Assembly: GCA_003343995.1 (NCBI GenBank)
Contig: QAKE01000078.1
Coordinates: forward strand, 11,031-75,030
DNA from: Bacillota bacterium
GTDB lineage: Bacteria > Bacillota > Clostridia > Christensenellales > Borkfalkiaceae
Reading direction: 5' to 3'
Length of the DNA: 64,000 nt
Of the stretch, positions 8,635 to 17,806 are shown piece by piece. The notes beneath the pieces are model-generated. The model saw nothing but the letters and a program-made list of their open reading frames with translations. It was not told where the DNA came from and ran no database searches. Position 1 is the first letter of the stretch. Every line of letters begins with the position of its first letter. Both the position numbers and the translations under genes were made by a program.

Positions 8635-9227
8635 ACGATTACGGCGAACGGATTAACGAATATAAGGATAATAACAGGTCGAATATACGGTTTTTGATCA
8701 TCTGCCTGTTCGTTTTTGCGTGGCTTGCGGCGTTTATCGGCGCAAACCGTTATTTTTTCTATTATATCGAAGTCAGCGGACCTTCCATGATGGACACCCT
8801 GCAAAACGAGGACGTGCTCTGCGTCGCGCGGCGTAAAACGCCCGAGCGCGGCTCGGTGGTCATCATCGCGGGCGAAAAGGGGGACGAAACCCATCTGATC
8901 AAACGCGTCATCGGCAAGGAGGGCGATATAATCGTCATCGAAAACGGAGAAGTTTATTTAAACGGCGAAAAACTGAAAGAGGAATATATCCGCGGAAAAA
9001 CGTATGTGAACAAACTGCCCGCGCGGAAGGAATACGTCGTCGGGAAAAGCGAAATTTTTTATCTCGGAGACAATCGGGAAAACAGCAGCGACAGCCGCGT
9101 ATACGGCTGCTGTACGGAAGAACAGATCGTCGGCGTCGTGCCGGAATGGGCGATGAGCGGGTTCATGAAATCGCTCAGCAAAGCCCGCGCGAACGTGAGC
9201 GAGTGGTTCGTTTCCCTCTTTACGTAA
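8631..9227 (+). CDS. lepB: Signal peptidase I
   Basis: A 198-residue type I signal peptidase that removes signal peptides from secreted proteins at the outer face of the membrane. The cytoplasmic N-terminus (1-20) is followed by one membrane helix (~21-45). Box B is SGPSMMDTL with nucleophile Ser52, the general base Lys91 lies in HLIKRVIG, and box E is LGDNRENSSDSR. The length fits the short Gram-positive (SipS-like) form. The only workable start is TTG 8631, inside the stop overlap with the DUF951 gene. The two downstream membrane-protein genes are very close and probably co-transcribed. Confidence 0.93.
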   Translation: MNDYGERINEYKDNNRSNIRFLIICLFVFAWLAAFIGANRYFFYYIEVSGPSMMDTLQNEDVLCVARRKTPERGSVVIIAGEKGDETHLIKRVIGKEGDIIVIENGEVYLNGEKLKEEYIRGKTYVNKLPARKEYVVGKSEIFYLGDNRENSSDSRVYGCCTEEQIVGVVPEWAMSGFMKSLSKARANVSEWFVSLFT

Positions 9228-9228
9228 C

Positions 9229-9771
9229 ATGTTATACGTTAAAAATTACGTGATATTCGGCGCGATCCGTTCTCTGTTCGCGGCATTCTTCACGGTGATT
9301 TACAAAATCATAAGCGTGTTCCGCCTGCAGCCCTTCTTGTTCTGCATCGTGGCGGGCGCTTTAATCGAAATCGCGTTCGGCTGGATCGGCGGTACCGCCG
9401 TAGGGTTCGCGGTGTTTCATCTCTCGCTGTGTCTGTGCGTGGCGTACGCGGTGATCGCCGTCATTGCAGGTATTCTCCGCCCGCGCGGCAGGGCGAAAAA
9501 ACAGCGCGCGGCGACGCAGCTGGTCAGCGGGCAAGCCGCGCCTTCGGAGGAAACGCCGGAGTTTTCGGAAACCGAAAAACGGCAGGCGCCGCCCTTGCGG
9601 GAAGAACCGCGCCCGCGGGAGGAGTTTCCGCCGCGGGAACGCGTGAAATACTACCGCGTAAAGCAGAACCCCGCTTACGTCATGGCGGAGTTTGGCGATC
9701 GCGTGGAGCTTTATAAAGAGGAAAACGGCAGGCTCGCGTACGTGCGCACCGATTATAAAAACAAGGAGTAA
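9229..9771 (+). CDS. Small membrane protein with a charged Pro/Glu-rich linker
   Basis: A 180-residue protein I do not recognise. Residues ~8-83 are hydrophobic and look like two or three membrane helices. Residues ~85-135 are a low-complexity, Arg/Glu/Pro-rich linker (REEPRPREEFPPRERV). The last ~40 residues form a small folded-looking tail (YYRVKQNPAYVMAEFGDRVELY). It starts 1 nt after the lepB stop and ends 3 nt before the next membrane-protein gene. A role at the membrane with its neighbours is inference. Confidence 0.6.
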   Translation: MLYVKNYVIFGAIRSLFAAFFTVIYKIISVFRLQPFLFCIVAGALIEIAFGWIGGTAVGFAVFHLSLCLCVAYAVIAVIAGILRPRGRAKKQRAATQLVSGQAAPSEETPEFSETEKRQAPPLREEPRPREEFPPRERVKYYRVKQNPAYVMAEFGDRVELYKEENGRLAYVRTDYKNKE

Positions 9772-9774
9772 ACG

Positions 9775-10296
9775 ATGGAAAAAATTTACAGCGAAAGCGA
9801 TTTCGCGGCAATCGGCAGACAGAAAAAGAAATATTTGATCATCTATTTCGTCGTGTTGGGCTTATACGTCGCGGCGAGCGCGGCGGTGTGGACGGCGTAC
9901 TTTCTGCAGCCCTATCAGTCGCCGAACATCTGGTGGATCAAGCTCATCGGGTTTGTGCTGGCGGCGCTCTTCGTCGTCTTTTCCTTTATTTTTCTCGGCA
10001 TACCGTACAAGCGGGTGAAAAATTATTACAAACTGCTCAAGGGCGTGGAGGTCGGCACTTCCAACGGCACGGTGGGGGAATTCGACCGTTACGGCACGGA
10101 ATTGGAAATCCGCGACGGGCTGGAGTTTTCCACGCTGTATTTTTTGGAATACAACACCAAGAAGCAGGAGTTTTTCGAGCGTAAGGTGTGGATGGATACG
10201 GAAAAAACGCCTCCGGAATTTTCCGAGGGCGAGCACATCAAGGTATATACTCACGGCAACGTGCTCGTGGGATTCGACAGACTGCAAAATCAATAA
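9775..10296 (+). CDS. Two-helix membrane protein of unknown function
   Basis: 173 residues with two clear transmembrane segments (about 19-42 and 54-75), then a ~95-residue cytosolic-looking beta-rich domain with many aromatic residues (LYFLEYNTKKQEFFERKVWMD) ending in VLVGFDRLQNQ. I cannot assign a family. The spacing to the upstream membrane gene (3 nt) and to the downstream ACT gene (17 nt, with GGAG before the ATG) suggests one transcript from lepB through the PFL-family gene. Confidence 0.6.
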   Translation: MEKIYSESDFAAIGRQKKKYLIIYFVVLGLYVAASAAVWTAYFLQPYQSPNIWWIKLIGFVLAALFVVFSFIFLGIPYKRVKNYYKLLKGVEVGTSNGTVGEFDRYGTELEIRDGLEFSTLYFLEYNTKKQEFFERKVWMDTEKTPPEFSEGEHIKVYTHGNVLVGFDRLQNQ

Positions 10297-10313
10297 TCAA
10301 CGGAGAAAGACAA

Positions 10314-10583
10314 ATGAAAGCGGTAGTTACGGTTATCGGCAAAGACAAGCCCGGCATCATCGCGCGCGTCAGCGCGCTGCTCGCGGAAAACGCGGTGAAT
10401 ATCGAGGATATTTCCCAAACGATTCTGAGCGGGAATTTTACCATGCTCATGTACACGGATATTTCCGAAAGCGCGCTCAGCTTGGCGGCGTTGAGCGACG
10501 CGCTCAAGGAGATCGGCAAGGAGATCGGCGTGAGCATTCACGTGCAGCACGAAGATATTTTCAACGCGATGCATAAGATATAA
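10314..10583 (+). CDS. ACT-domain protein (UPF0237)
   Basis: An 89-aa single ACT domain: KAVVTVIGKDKPGIIARVSALLAE, then NVNIEDIS-type strand and helix, ending in MHKI. This is the UPF0237/YvjE-like family, presumed to bind a small ligand such as an amino acid and regulate a partner. ATG 10314 is preceded by GGAGAAAGACAA. It lies directly before the PFL/UPF0210 gene; the two are found side by side in many Bacillota, which suggests a shared but still undefined role. Confidence 0.88.
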   Translation: MKAVVTVIGKDKPGIIARVSALLAENAVNIEDISQTILSGNFTMLMYTDISESALSLAALSDALKEIGKEIGVSIHVQHEDIFNAMHKI

Positions 10584-10595
10584 GCGGGGCGCGGC

Positions 10596-11951
10596 ATGTT
10601 AAGCAAAAAAGAAATATTTGAAACGATAGACATGGTGGAAAAAGAGCACCTCGACGTGCGCACCATCACCATGGGCATTTCCCTCATTCCCTGCATCCGC
10701 GAAAGCGCGAACGCGACGGCGGCGGCGTGTTACGATCGCATCTGCTCGTACGCGGAGCATATCGTAAAGGTGGCGGAGGACCTCGAAAAGGAATACGGCA
10801 TTCCCATCGTCAACAAGCGCGTATCCATCACGCCCGCTTCCTTAATCACCTCCAACTTTACCGGCAAGGAAGTCGTCCTCGTCAAAAAGCTCGACGAGGC
10901 GGCGAAAACCGTCGGCGTGGATTTCCTCGGCGGCTATTCCGCGCTCGTGCAAAAGGGCATGACGAGCTTTGAAAGATCCTTTATCGAAAGCATTCCCGAG
11001 GCGCTCGCAGTTACCGACAGAGTTTGTTCCTCCGTCAATATCGGCTCGTCGAAATCGGGCATCAATTTAGACGCCGTCGCGCTGATGGGCAAAATCGTGA
11101 AGGCGACCGCCGAACGGACGAAGGAAACCGACGGGTTCGGCTGCGCCAAGCTCGTCGTGTTCTGCAACGCGGTGGAGGATAATCCCTTTATGGCGGGCGC
11201 GTTCCACGGCGTCGGCGAGGCGGAAAAGGTCATCAACGTCGGCGTTTCCGGTCCGGGGGTGGTGCACCACGCGCTGAAGAACAACCCGAACGCGGACATC
11301 GCGGAAATTGCGGAGATCATCAAAAAGACCGCCTTCAAGATCACCCGCGCGGGGCAGCTGATCGCGACGGAAGCGTCCAGACGGCTCGACGCGGAGTTCG
11401 GCATCGTCGATTTATCGCTCGCGCCCACGCCCGTCATGGGCGACAGCGTGGCGCATATTTTGGAGGAGATCGGTCTGGAGCGCGTGGGCACGCACGGAAC
11501 GACGGCGTGTCTGGCGCTTTTGAACGACGCGGTGAAAAAGGGCGGCGTGATGGCGAGCTCCAAGGTGGGCGGACTTTCCGGCGCGTTCATTCCCGTCAGC
11601 GAGGATTACGGCATGATCGAAGGGGCGCGCTGCGGCGAGCTGACCTTCAATAAACTCGAGGCGATGACCGCCGTGTGCAGCGTCGGCATCGACATGGTCG
11701 CCATCGCCGGCGATACGCCCGACACCACCATTTCCGCCATCATCGCGGACGAGGCGGCCATCGGCATGATCAACAACAAGACGACGGCGGTGCGCGTCAT
11801 TCCCGTGCCGAACAAGAAAGTGGGCGATTTCGTGGAATTCGGCGGACTGCTCGGCAGGGCGCCCGTCATGGCGGTGCAGCAGGCGTCCGCGGAAAAATTC
11901 ATCCGCCGTGGCGGCAAGATTCCCGCGCCCATTCACAGCAACAAAAATTAA
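10596..11951 (+). CDS. PFL family protein (UPF0210/DUF711)
   Basis: A 451-residue member of the UPF0210 family, distantly related to pyruvate formate-lyase-like folds but of unknown reaction. The sequence is highly conserved-looking throughout: [30 protein letters not shown] at the N-terminus, [12 protein letters not shown] and [20 protein letters not shown] in the middle, [10 protein letters not shown] near the end. No glycyl-radical motif was seen. It is paired with the upstream ACT gene. Start ATG 10596 has only a weak GGGGCG before it, so translation may depend on coupling. Confidence 0.9.
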   Translation: MLSKKEIFETIDMVEKEHLDVRTITMGISLIPCIRESANATAAACYDRICSYAEHIVKVAEDLEKEYGIPIVNKRVSITPASLITSNFTGKEVVLVKKLDEAAKTVGVDFLGGYSALVQKGMTSFERSFIESIPEALAVTDRVCSSVNIGSSKSGINLDAVALMGKIVKATAERTKETDGFGCAKLVVFCNAVEDNPFMAGAFHGVGEAEKVINVGVSGPGVVHHALKNNPNADIAEIAEIIKKTAFKITRAGQLIATEASRRLDAEFGIVDLSLAPTPVMGDSVAHILEEIGLERVGTHGTTACLALLNDAVKKGGVMASSKVGGLSGAFIPVSEDYGMIEGARCGELTFNKLEAMTAVCSVGIDMVAIAGDTPDTTISAIIADEAAIGMINNKTTAVRVIPVPNKKVGDFVEFGGLLGRAPVMAVQQASAEKFIRRGGKIPAPIHSNKN

Positions 11952-11967
11952 AAGAAAGCATATTTCG

Positions 11968-11994
11968 CCGGACGGTTTCCGTCCGGTAAAAGCG
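11968..11994 (+). terminator. Weak hairpin terminator or attenuator
   Basis: A perfect 8-bp stem (CCGGACGG 11968-11975 with CCGTCCGG 11979-11986, TTT loop) followed only by TAAAAGCGTTTT. The short U-tract suggests partial termination before pepF. Confidence 0.4.
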
Positions 11995-12016
11995 TTTTAA
12001 AAGGTCGGAGGAAAAC

Positions 12017-13789
12017 ATGAAAAGAAAGGACATCGACGAAAGGTATTTTTGGAATCTGAAAGATTTGTACGAAACGCCCGCGGCGTGGGAAAAGGCGTAT
12101 AAGGAGGCGGAAAAGGGATCTCTTTCCGCTTTCCGCGGCAAGCTGGGGCAGAAGGATAAACTGCTCGCCTGCCTGAAAAAACAGGACGAAATTTCCCGCA
12201 AGCTCGAGCGGCTGTACGTTTACGCGCACATGCTTTCCGATCAGGATACTTCCGACGCGGAAAACGGCGCGTTCGTGGCGCGGGCGCAGTCGCTGCTGGT
12301 CAAGCTGAACGCCGATTCGGCGTACATTCTGCCGGAACTGACCGCTCTCGACGAAACCTTTTTGAAAGACTGCATCGCGGATAAAGCGTTTTCCGATTAC
12401 GATTATATGCTGGAAACGGTGCTCAAGGAAAAACCGCACGTGCTCGGCGAGGAGGCGGAAAAGGTGCTCGCCCTCGGCGGCGACGTGTATTCGGGCTTCC
12501 GCGACGTGTTCAACGTGGCGGACAACGCCGATTTTCCCTTTCCCACGGTAAAGGACGGGGAGGGGAACAAGGTGCGCGTCACGCACGGCATGTACTCGGT
12601 GTGTATGCAAAGCGCGGACAGGGCTTTCCGCCGCCGCGCGTTCAAAGCCTATTACGGCGCGTATATCGGCATGGTCAACACCCTCACCGCCACCTATTCC
12701 GGCAGCGTGAAAAAGGACGTGTTTTTATCGAAGGCGCGCGGCTATAAAAGCTGTCTGGAACGCGCGCTTTCCGGCGAGGACGTGGAGCCCGTCGTCTACA
12801 AAAACCTGCTTTCTTCCGTGCACCGCGCCCTGCCGACGCTGCACCGCTATATCGAGGCGAAGAAAAACGCGCTCAAACTCGATAAAATGCACATGTACGA
12901 CATGTACGTGCCGGTGGTGGAAAACGCCGATTTGAAATTGGAATACGAGGAGGCTTACGCCCTCGTGAAAGAGGGGCTCGCCCCGCTGGGGGAAGAGTAC
13001 GTTTCCCTTTTGCAAAAGGCGTTCGACGAGCGCTGGATCGACGTTTACGAAAACGACGGCAAGCGCAGCGGCGCGTATTCCACTTCCTGCTACGAAGCGC
13101 ACCCGTACGTCTTGCTCAATTATCAGAAAACCACGCACGACGTGTTTACCATCGCCCACGAAATGGGGCACAGCATCCATTCGTATTTTTCCAACCGCAC
13201 GCAGCCTTACGCGAAGGCGGATTATAAAATTTTCGTGGCGGAAGTGGCGAGCACGGTAAACGAGGTGCTGCTGCTCAAGCACATTCTCAAAAACGCGCGG
13301 GACAAAAAGCTGAAAAAATATCTGCTTTCCTATCTTTTGGAGATGATCCGCACCACGCTGTTCCGGCAGACGCAGTTCGCGGAGTTCGAATACGCCGCGC
13401 ACGAAACGGTGGAAAAGGGCGTGCCGCTGACGAGGGAAAACCTCTGCAAAAAATATCTCAAATTGAACCGCGAATATTACGGCAAAGCGGTGGAAAGCGA
13501 TAAGGAAATCGCCTACGAATGGTCGCGTATTCCGCATTTTTACACCTCTTTTTACGTGTATAAATACGCCACGGGCATCATCAGCGCGCTGTTCATCGCC
13601 AACCGTATTTTAACGGAAGGCAAGATAGCGGTGGAGGATTATTTCAAATTCCTTTCCTCCGGCGGCAGCGACAACCCCGTGAACCTTTTGAAAATCGCGG
13701 GCGTGGATTTGACGAAGACCGACGCGTTCGACAGCGCGATGCGCGTGTTTGAAGAAACTTTAGAACAATTTATCGCGGCGGAAGAGTAA
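12017..13789 (+). CDS. pepF: Oligoendopeptidase F (M3B)
   Basis: A 590-aa cytosolic zinc metallopeptidase that degrades oligopeptides. The diagnostic HEMGHSIHSYF motif (HExxH) lies at about residue 382, and the downstream Glu ligand lies in FVAEVASTVNE. N-terminal helical lobes (WNLKDLYETPAAWEKAY) match the M3B family, and the length is normal. The start at 12017 is preceded by GGTCGGAGGAAAAC, a strong ribosome site. Its position between the PFL and dnaB genes carries no obvious pathway meaning. Confidence 0.95.
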   Translation: MKRKDIDERYFWNLKDLYETPAAWEKAYKEAEKGSLSAFRGKLGQKDKLLACLKKQDEISRKLERLYVYAHMLSDQDTSDAENGAFVARAQSLLVKLNADSAYILPELTALDETFLKDCIADKAFSDYDYMLETVLKEKPHVLGEEAEKVLALGGDVYSGFRDVFNVADNADFPFPTVKDGEGNKVRVTHGMYSVCMQSADRAFRRRAFKAYYGAYIGMVNTLTATYSGSVKKDVFLSKARGYKSCLERALSGEDVEPVVYKNLLSSVHRALPTLHRYIEAKKNALKLDKMHMYDMYVPVVENADLKLEYEEAYALVKEGLAPLGEEYVSLLQKAFDERWIDVYENDGKRSGAYSTSCYEAHPYVLLNYQKTTHDVFTIAHEMGHSIHSYFSNRTQPYAKADYKIFVAEVASTVNEVLLLKHILKNARDKKLKKYLLSYLLEMIRTTLFRQTQFAEFEYAAHETVEKGVPLTRENLCKKYLKLNREYYGKAVESDKEIAYEWSRIPHFYTSFYVYKYATGIISALFIANRILTEGKIAVEDYFKFLSSGGSDNPVNLLKIAGVDLTKTDAFDSAMRVFEETLEQFIAAEE

Positions 13790-13797
13790 AAAAAATC

Positions 13798-14364
13798 ATG
13801 GTTAAAACGCATTATAAAAATTCGGCGGAAGATCTGAATATCTTCATGCGCTACACCGAATTCATGCTGAAGGGAAAACTTTTCAGGGTGATCATGTTTT
13901 TCGGCTTGGCGCTCGCGGTGCTCGCCGTCGCGCTCTTCACGGCAAACGGCGTTTTTCTGGTGTGCGCCGTTATCTTCGCGGCGTTCGGCGCGCTCATGCT
14001 CGGGCTTGCGTTCGGCGGGGCGAAAAAGGCGGCGAAACGTCTGCTCGCGGGGGCGAAGGACTTTTCCGCCGTGGAAAACGTTTACACGTTTTACGAAGAT
14101 AAATTCACCGTGGAAAACAAGGTGAAAGGCAAGCTCAAGGAAAAGGACGTTTTTTATACGAGCATCTACCGCGCGGCGGAAAACAAACGCTTTATCTATC
14201 TTTACGTAAACACGAGCATCGCCTTCATCATCGAAAAGGCGAATATCGAAGAGGGCAGCGCGGAGGAGCTGCGGGAAATTTTGCGTTCCGCGCTCGGCAA
14301 ACGCTGCAAATGCAAAAAGGGAGGCAAGGGAAACGATGCCGCAGAAAAACGAAAAGAAAAATAA
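13798..14364 (+). CDS. YcxB-like membrane protein
   Basis: A 188-residue protein with two transmembrane helices (~29-48 and ~50-73) and a C-terminal domain resembling the YcxB-like fold (KDFSAVENVYTFYEDKFTVEN, then a FIYLYVNTSIAFIIEKANI strand run). It ends in a Lys/Cys-rich tail (GKRCKCKKGGKG). Function unknown. The last 29 bases overlap the dnaB start in another frame, so the two are translationally linked. Confidence 0.6.
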   Translation: MVKTHYKNSAEDLNIFMRYTEFMLKGKLFRVIMFFGLALAVLAVALFTANGVFLVCAVIFAAFGALMLGLAFGGAKKAAKRLLAGAKDFSAVENVYTFYEDKFTVENKVKGKLKEKDVFYTSIYRAAENKRFIYLYVNTSIAFIIEKANIEEGSAEELREILRSALGKRCKCKKGGKGNDAAEKRKEK

Positions 14365-15880
14365 AACCTTTACGGGGGAAATGCCGCACAATCTCGAAGC
14401 GGAGCAGTCGATCTTGGGCTGTCTTACGGTCGATCGGGATATTCAGCTGGACGTGCTTTCTCAGCTTTTCGAGGAAGATTTTTATTCCGAATCGCACGGG
14501 TATATCTTCAACGCGATGCTGGAAATCAATAAGCAGAACGTGCCGGTGGACCTCGTCACCCTCATCGACGAGCTGGAAAAGGAAGGCAATCTCGAGGCGG
14601 CGGGGGGGATTTCCTATCTCACCAACCTCACGAAAATCATGCCGTCCACGGCGAATTACCGCTATTATCTCGATATCGTCAAGCGCGATTCGGTGCTCCG
14701 CAGGCTGATCAGAAGCTCGCAGTCCATCATTCAGAACGCCGTGGAAAGCGGCGATAAGGGCAAGAGCGTGGCGTTTGCGGAAAAGGAAATTTTCGACGTG
14801 TCCATGTCGCTCGACACCTCGTCGATGGTGCGCATCGACGCCGTCGTGCCGGAAGTGTTGCAGCGTTTCAACGCCATCAGCAAGGATAAGGACGCGTTTC
14901 AGGGGCTGCACACCGGTTTCAAGCAATTCGATATGCTTACCAACGGACTGCACGAAACCGACCTCGTACTGCTCGCCGCCCGCCCCGCGATGGGCAAAAC
15001 GTCGTTCGCCATGAACATCGTGGAAAACATCGCCACCACGCAGAACAAGGTTTGCGCGGTGTTCTCTCTGGAAATGGGCAGGGAACAGCTTACGCAGAGA
15101 ATGCTCTGCTCCGTCGCCGAGGTCAGCATGCAGAAAGCGCTCAAAGGCCAGCTCGACAAGGACGAGTGGAAACGGCTCGCCGAGGCGCAGAACAAACTCA
15201 ACGCCGCCAAGATATTCATCGACGATTCGGCGATGATCACCCCTGCGGAAATGCTCTCCAAATGCCGCCGTTTAAAACGCAAATACGGGCTCGATCTGGT
15301 GATGATCGACTATCTGCAATTGATGAATTCCGGCACGCGCAACAGCAGCGACAGCCGCCAGAACGAAATTTCGGAAATTTCGAGAAACATGAAGATTCTC
15401 GCCAAGGAAATCAAGGTGCCGGTGCTGGCTCTTTCCCAGCTTTCCCGCGCGGTGGAATCGCGTACGGGGCATAAGCCGCAGCTGAGCGACTTGCGCGAAT
15501 CGGGCGCCATCGAGCAGGACGCGGACATCGTCATGTTCATCCACCGCCCCGATAAGTATTCCGACGCCAAGGAGATGGCGGAGGGGAAAATTCAGGCGAA
15601 CGTGGCGGAAATTCTCATCGAAAAGCACAGAAACGGACCGACCGGCTCGGTCAAATTATATTTCAAAGGGGAATGCACCAAGTTCCTCAACCTTACGGAC
15701 GATTTGCTCGCGTCCGACGCGCCCGCCCCGCAGGAGCCGCAGGACGATACCTACGTGCCGCCTTCCGACGGCGACGCGCCTCCCGCGGAGAGCGACGCGC
15801 CGTGGGACGAAGGACCTTCCCGTTTCAACGCGGCGGACGCCGGTTTCGCGCCGCCCGCCGACGATAACGACGTCTGGTGA
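14336..15880 (+). CDS. dnaB: Replicative DNA helicase DnaB
   Basis: 514 aa. The N-terminal DnaG-binding domain (PHNLEAEQSILGCLTVDRDI) is followed by a RecA-like motor with Walker A ARPAMGKTSF, LEMGREQLTQRML, Walker B LVMIDYLQLM and the LSDLRESGAIEQDADIV arginine-finger region. This hexameric helicase unwinds DNA at the fork and would be loaded by the DnaD/DnaC-like pair at the left end of the window. The last ~60 residues form an acidic, Pro-rich tail ending DDNDVW, longer than usual and resembling a disordered protein-binding tip. Start ATG 14336 overlaps the upstream gene. Confidence 0.96.
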   Translation: MPQKNEKKNKTFTGEMPHNLEAEQSILGCLTVDRDIQLDVLSQLFEEDFYSESHGYIFNAMLEINKQNVPVDLVTLIDELEKEGNLEAAGGISYLTNLTKIMPSTANYRYYLDIVKRDSVLRRLIRSSQSIIQNAVESGDKGKSVAFAEKEIFDVSMSLDTSSMVRIDAVVPEVLQRFNAISKDKDAFQGLHTGFKQFDMLTNGLHETDLVLLAARPAMGKTSFAMNIVENIATTQNKVCAVFSLEMGREQLTQRMLCSVAEVSMQKALKGQLDKDEWKRLAEAQNKLNAAKIFIDDSAMITPAEMLSKCRRLKRKYGLDLVMIDYLQLMNSGTRNSSDSRQNEISEISRNMKILAKEIKVPVLALSQLSRAVESRTGHKPQLSDLRESGAIEQDADIVMFIHRPDKYSDAKEMAEGKIQANVAEILIEKHRNGPTGSVKLYFKGECTKFLNLTDDLLASDAPAPQEPQDDTYVPPSDGDAPPAESDAPWDEGPSRFNAADAGFAPPADDNDVW

Positions 15881-15882
15881 TT

Positions 15883-16893
15883 ATGGAAACGAAAATACTT
15901 CCCGTAACGAAGGAAAGCGTCGCGCTGGCGAAATCCCTGCTGCTCGGCGGCGAACTCGTCGCCATGCCCACGGAAACGGTGTACGGGCTGGGCGCCAACG
16001 GGTTCGACGGCGACGCGGTGAAACGCATTTACGAGGTAAAGGGGCGCCCGAGCGACAACCCGCTCATCGCGCACGTGCATAAGGATTACGATTTAAATGA
16101 GCTCGTGTATATCGAAAACGATTACGCGCTGAAGCTGAAAGCGGCGTTTATGGCGGGACCGCTCACCATGGTCTTTTACTCGAAAGGGCGGGTGTGCAAG
16201 GAGGCGGTGTGCGGGGGCGAAACCCTCGCCGTGCGCATCCCGTCGCACGCGGGCGCGCAGCAGCTGCTCGCGGCGGCGGATATTCCCGTCGTCGCCCCGT
16301 CGGCGAACATTTCCAAACACGTCAGTCCCGTAACGGCGCGGCACGTTTTCGAGGATCTGAACGGAAAGATTCCGCTGATACTCGACGGCGGAAAATGCTC
16401 CGGCGGCATCGAAAGCACGGTGCTCGACGTAACGGGCAAAACGCCGCGTATTCTCCGCGCGGGGCTCGTCACGCAGGAGATGATCGCCCGCGTCGCGGGG
16501 GATTGCGAAATCGCGCAGCATAAGCCCACCGACAGGGTACGTTCGCCGGGGGTGAAGTACGGGCACTACATGCCGCGGTGCGATACGGCGCGCTTTGCCG
16601 CGGACGAGGCGCAAAAGGCGGCGGCGCTTTACGACGCGGAAAAAAATCGCCGCGCGGTGATTTTGTGCGAAGAAAGCCTTTGCGGATATTTCGGCGAAAG
16701 GAACGTTTTCTCCCTCGGCGCGAGCGGCGAGGAGATGGCTGCAAACCTCTTTTCCGCTTTGCGGGAGGGGGAAAAGAGCGCCGATCTGATCATCGCCGTG
16801 GAGCCCGCCGAGCGCGGCGGCGTTTACGCGGGGGTGATGAACCGCTTGTGCAAGGCGGTGAAAAAGTACGAAGGAGGCGGCGAGCAACGTTGA
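15883..16893 (+). CDS. ywlC: Threonylcarbamoyl-AMP synthase (Sua5/YwlC)
   Basis: A 336-aa long-form Sua5 that makes threonylcarbamoyl-AMP from threonine, bicarbonate and ATP for the t6A37 tRNA modification. The YrdC domain shows MPTETVYGLGANGF and KGRPSDNPLIAHV, and the middle has VAPSANISKHVSPV and GGIESTVLDV. The C-terminal Sua5 domain begins after RSPGVKYGHYMP. ATG 15883 is used; a GTG at 15877 overlapping the dnaB stop is an alternative. The neighbours ywlE and rpiB are in the same order as in Bacillus subtilis. Confidence 0.94.
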   Translation: METKILPVTKESVALAKSLLLGGELVAMPTETVYGLGANGFDGDAVKRIYEVKGRPSDNPLIAHVHKDYDLNELVYIENDYALKLKAAFMAGPLTMVFYSKGRVCKEAVCGGETLAVRIPSHAGAQQLLAAADIPVVAPSANISKHVSPVTARHVFEDLNGKIPLILDGGKCSGGIESTVLDVTGKTPRILRAGLVTQEMIARVAGDCEIAQHKPTDRVRSPGVKYGHYMPRCDTARFAADEAQKAAALYDAEKNRRAVILCEESLCGYFGERNVFSLGASGEEMAANLFSALREGEKSADLIIAVEPAERGGVYAGVMNRLCKAVKKYEGGGEQR

Positions 16894-17330
16894 AGAGAAT
16901 ACTGTTCGTGTGCACCGGCAACACCTGCCGTTCGCCCATGGCGGAGGCGATATTGAAGCAAAAGCTCAAATGGGCGGGGGTGAAGGGCTTTGCCGTGTCC
17001 TCGGCGGGGCTGTCGGCTGCCGACGGGGAAAAGATGAGCGAAAACGCCAAAAAAGCGTTGAAACAATTGGGGGTGAGCGGCGGCGCGTTCCGCTCGCGCC
17101 GACTGACGGAACAGCTTATAAGCAGGAGCGATTATATCGTGTGCATGACGGAATCGCACCGCCTCGCGCTGGACTCGGATAAGGCGAAAAGCATGGCGGA
17201 CATCGCCGGCGGCGCGGACATAGACGATCCCTACGGCGGCAGTGAAAACGATTATATCGCGTGTTCGCACCAAATCGAACGCGCGTGCAACGTCATCATG
17301 AAAAAAATCATGAACGGAGAAGATTTATAA
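16890..17330 (+). CDS. ywlE: YwlE-type protein-arginine phosphatase (LMW-PTP family)
   Basis: A 146-aa low-molecular-weight phosphatase. The P-loop reads CTGNTCRSPMAE, with Cys8 as nucleophile and Thr12 where tyrosine-specific members usually have Ile or Leu. In Bacillus YwlE that Thr sets specificity for phospho-arginine. The general-acid Asp lies in DIDDPYGG. It should therefore remove the phosphate added by McsB, encoded 3.4 kb downstream. It starts with TTG at 16890, overlapping the ywlC stop, with AAGGAGG 12 nt upstream; any other start would cut into the P-loop region. The neighbours ywlC and rpiB match B. subtilis gene order. Arginine specificity is inferred from one residue plus context. 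Confidence 0.88.
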   Translation: MKRILFVCTGNTCRSPMAEAILKQKLKWAGVKGFAVSSAGLSAADGEKMSENAKKALKQLGVSGGAFRSRRLTEQLISRSDYIVCMTESHRLALDSDKAKSMADIAGGADIDDPYGGSENDYIACSHQIERACNVIMKKIMNGEDL

Positions 17331-17343
17331 AAGGAGAGAGATT

Positions 17344-17793
17344 ATGAAAATTGCGATAGCGTGCGATCACGGCGGCTACGAACTCAAGGAGGAACTTAAA
17401 AAACACCTTTCAAAAAGGAACACCGAATACGTCGATTTCGGCACGGACGGCACACAGTCGGTCGATTATCCCGATTATGCGGAAAAAGCGGCGGGGGCGG
17501 TGCTTTCGGGGGAATGCGATTTCGGCATCGTCATCTGCGGCACGGGCATCGGCATTTCCATCGCGGCAAACAAAATCGCGGGCATTCGCTGCGCGCACTG
17601 TCACGACGTGTACAGCGCCCGCATGACGAGGGCGCATAACGACGCGAACATGCTCGCCTTCGGCGCGCGCGTCATCGGCGCGGGGCTGATGTGCGAAATC
17701 GTGGACGCCTTTCTCGGCGGCTCGTTCGAGGGCGGCAGACACCAGCGCCGCGTGGATAAAATAACGGCAATCGAAAAAAAATACAGCAAATAA
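17344..17793 (+). CDS. rpiB: Ribose-5-phosphate isomerase B
   Basis: 149 aa, full length for RpiB/LacAB-family isomerases; interconverts ribulose-5-P and ribose-5-P in the pentose phosphate pathway. Seen motifs: ACDHGGYELKEELK at the N-terminus, DYPDYAEKAA, the GTGIGISIAANKIAGIRCAHCHD active site with the catalytic Cys, and RAHNDANMLAFGARV. Start at 17344 has AAGGAGAG upstream. It follows ywlE closely and precedes galU by 13 nt. Confidence 0.95.
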   Translation: MKIAIACDHGGYELKEELKKHLSKRNTEYVDFGTDGTQSVDYPDYAEKAAGAVLSGECDFGIVICGTGIGISIAANKIAGIRCAHCHDVYSARMTRAHNDANMLAFGARVIGAGLMCEIVDAFLGGSFEGGRHQRRVDKITAIEKKYSK

Positions 17794-17806
17794 CAGGGGG
17801 GATTTT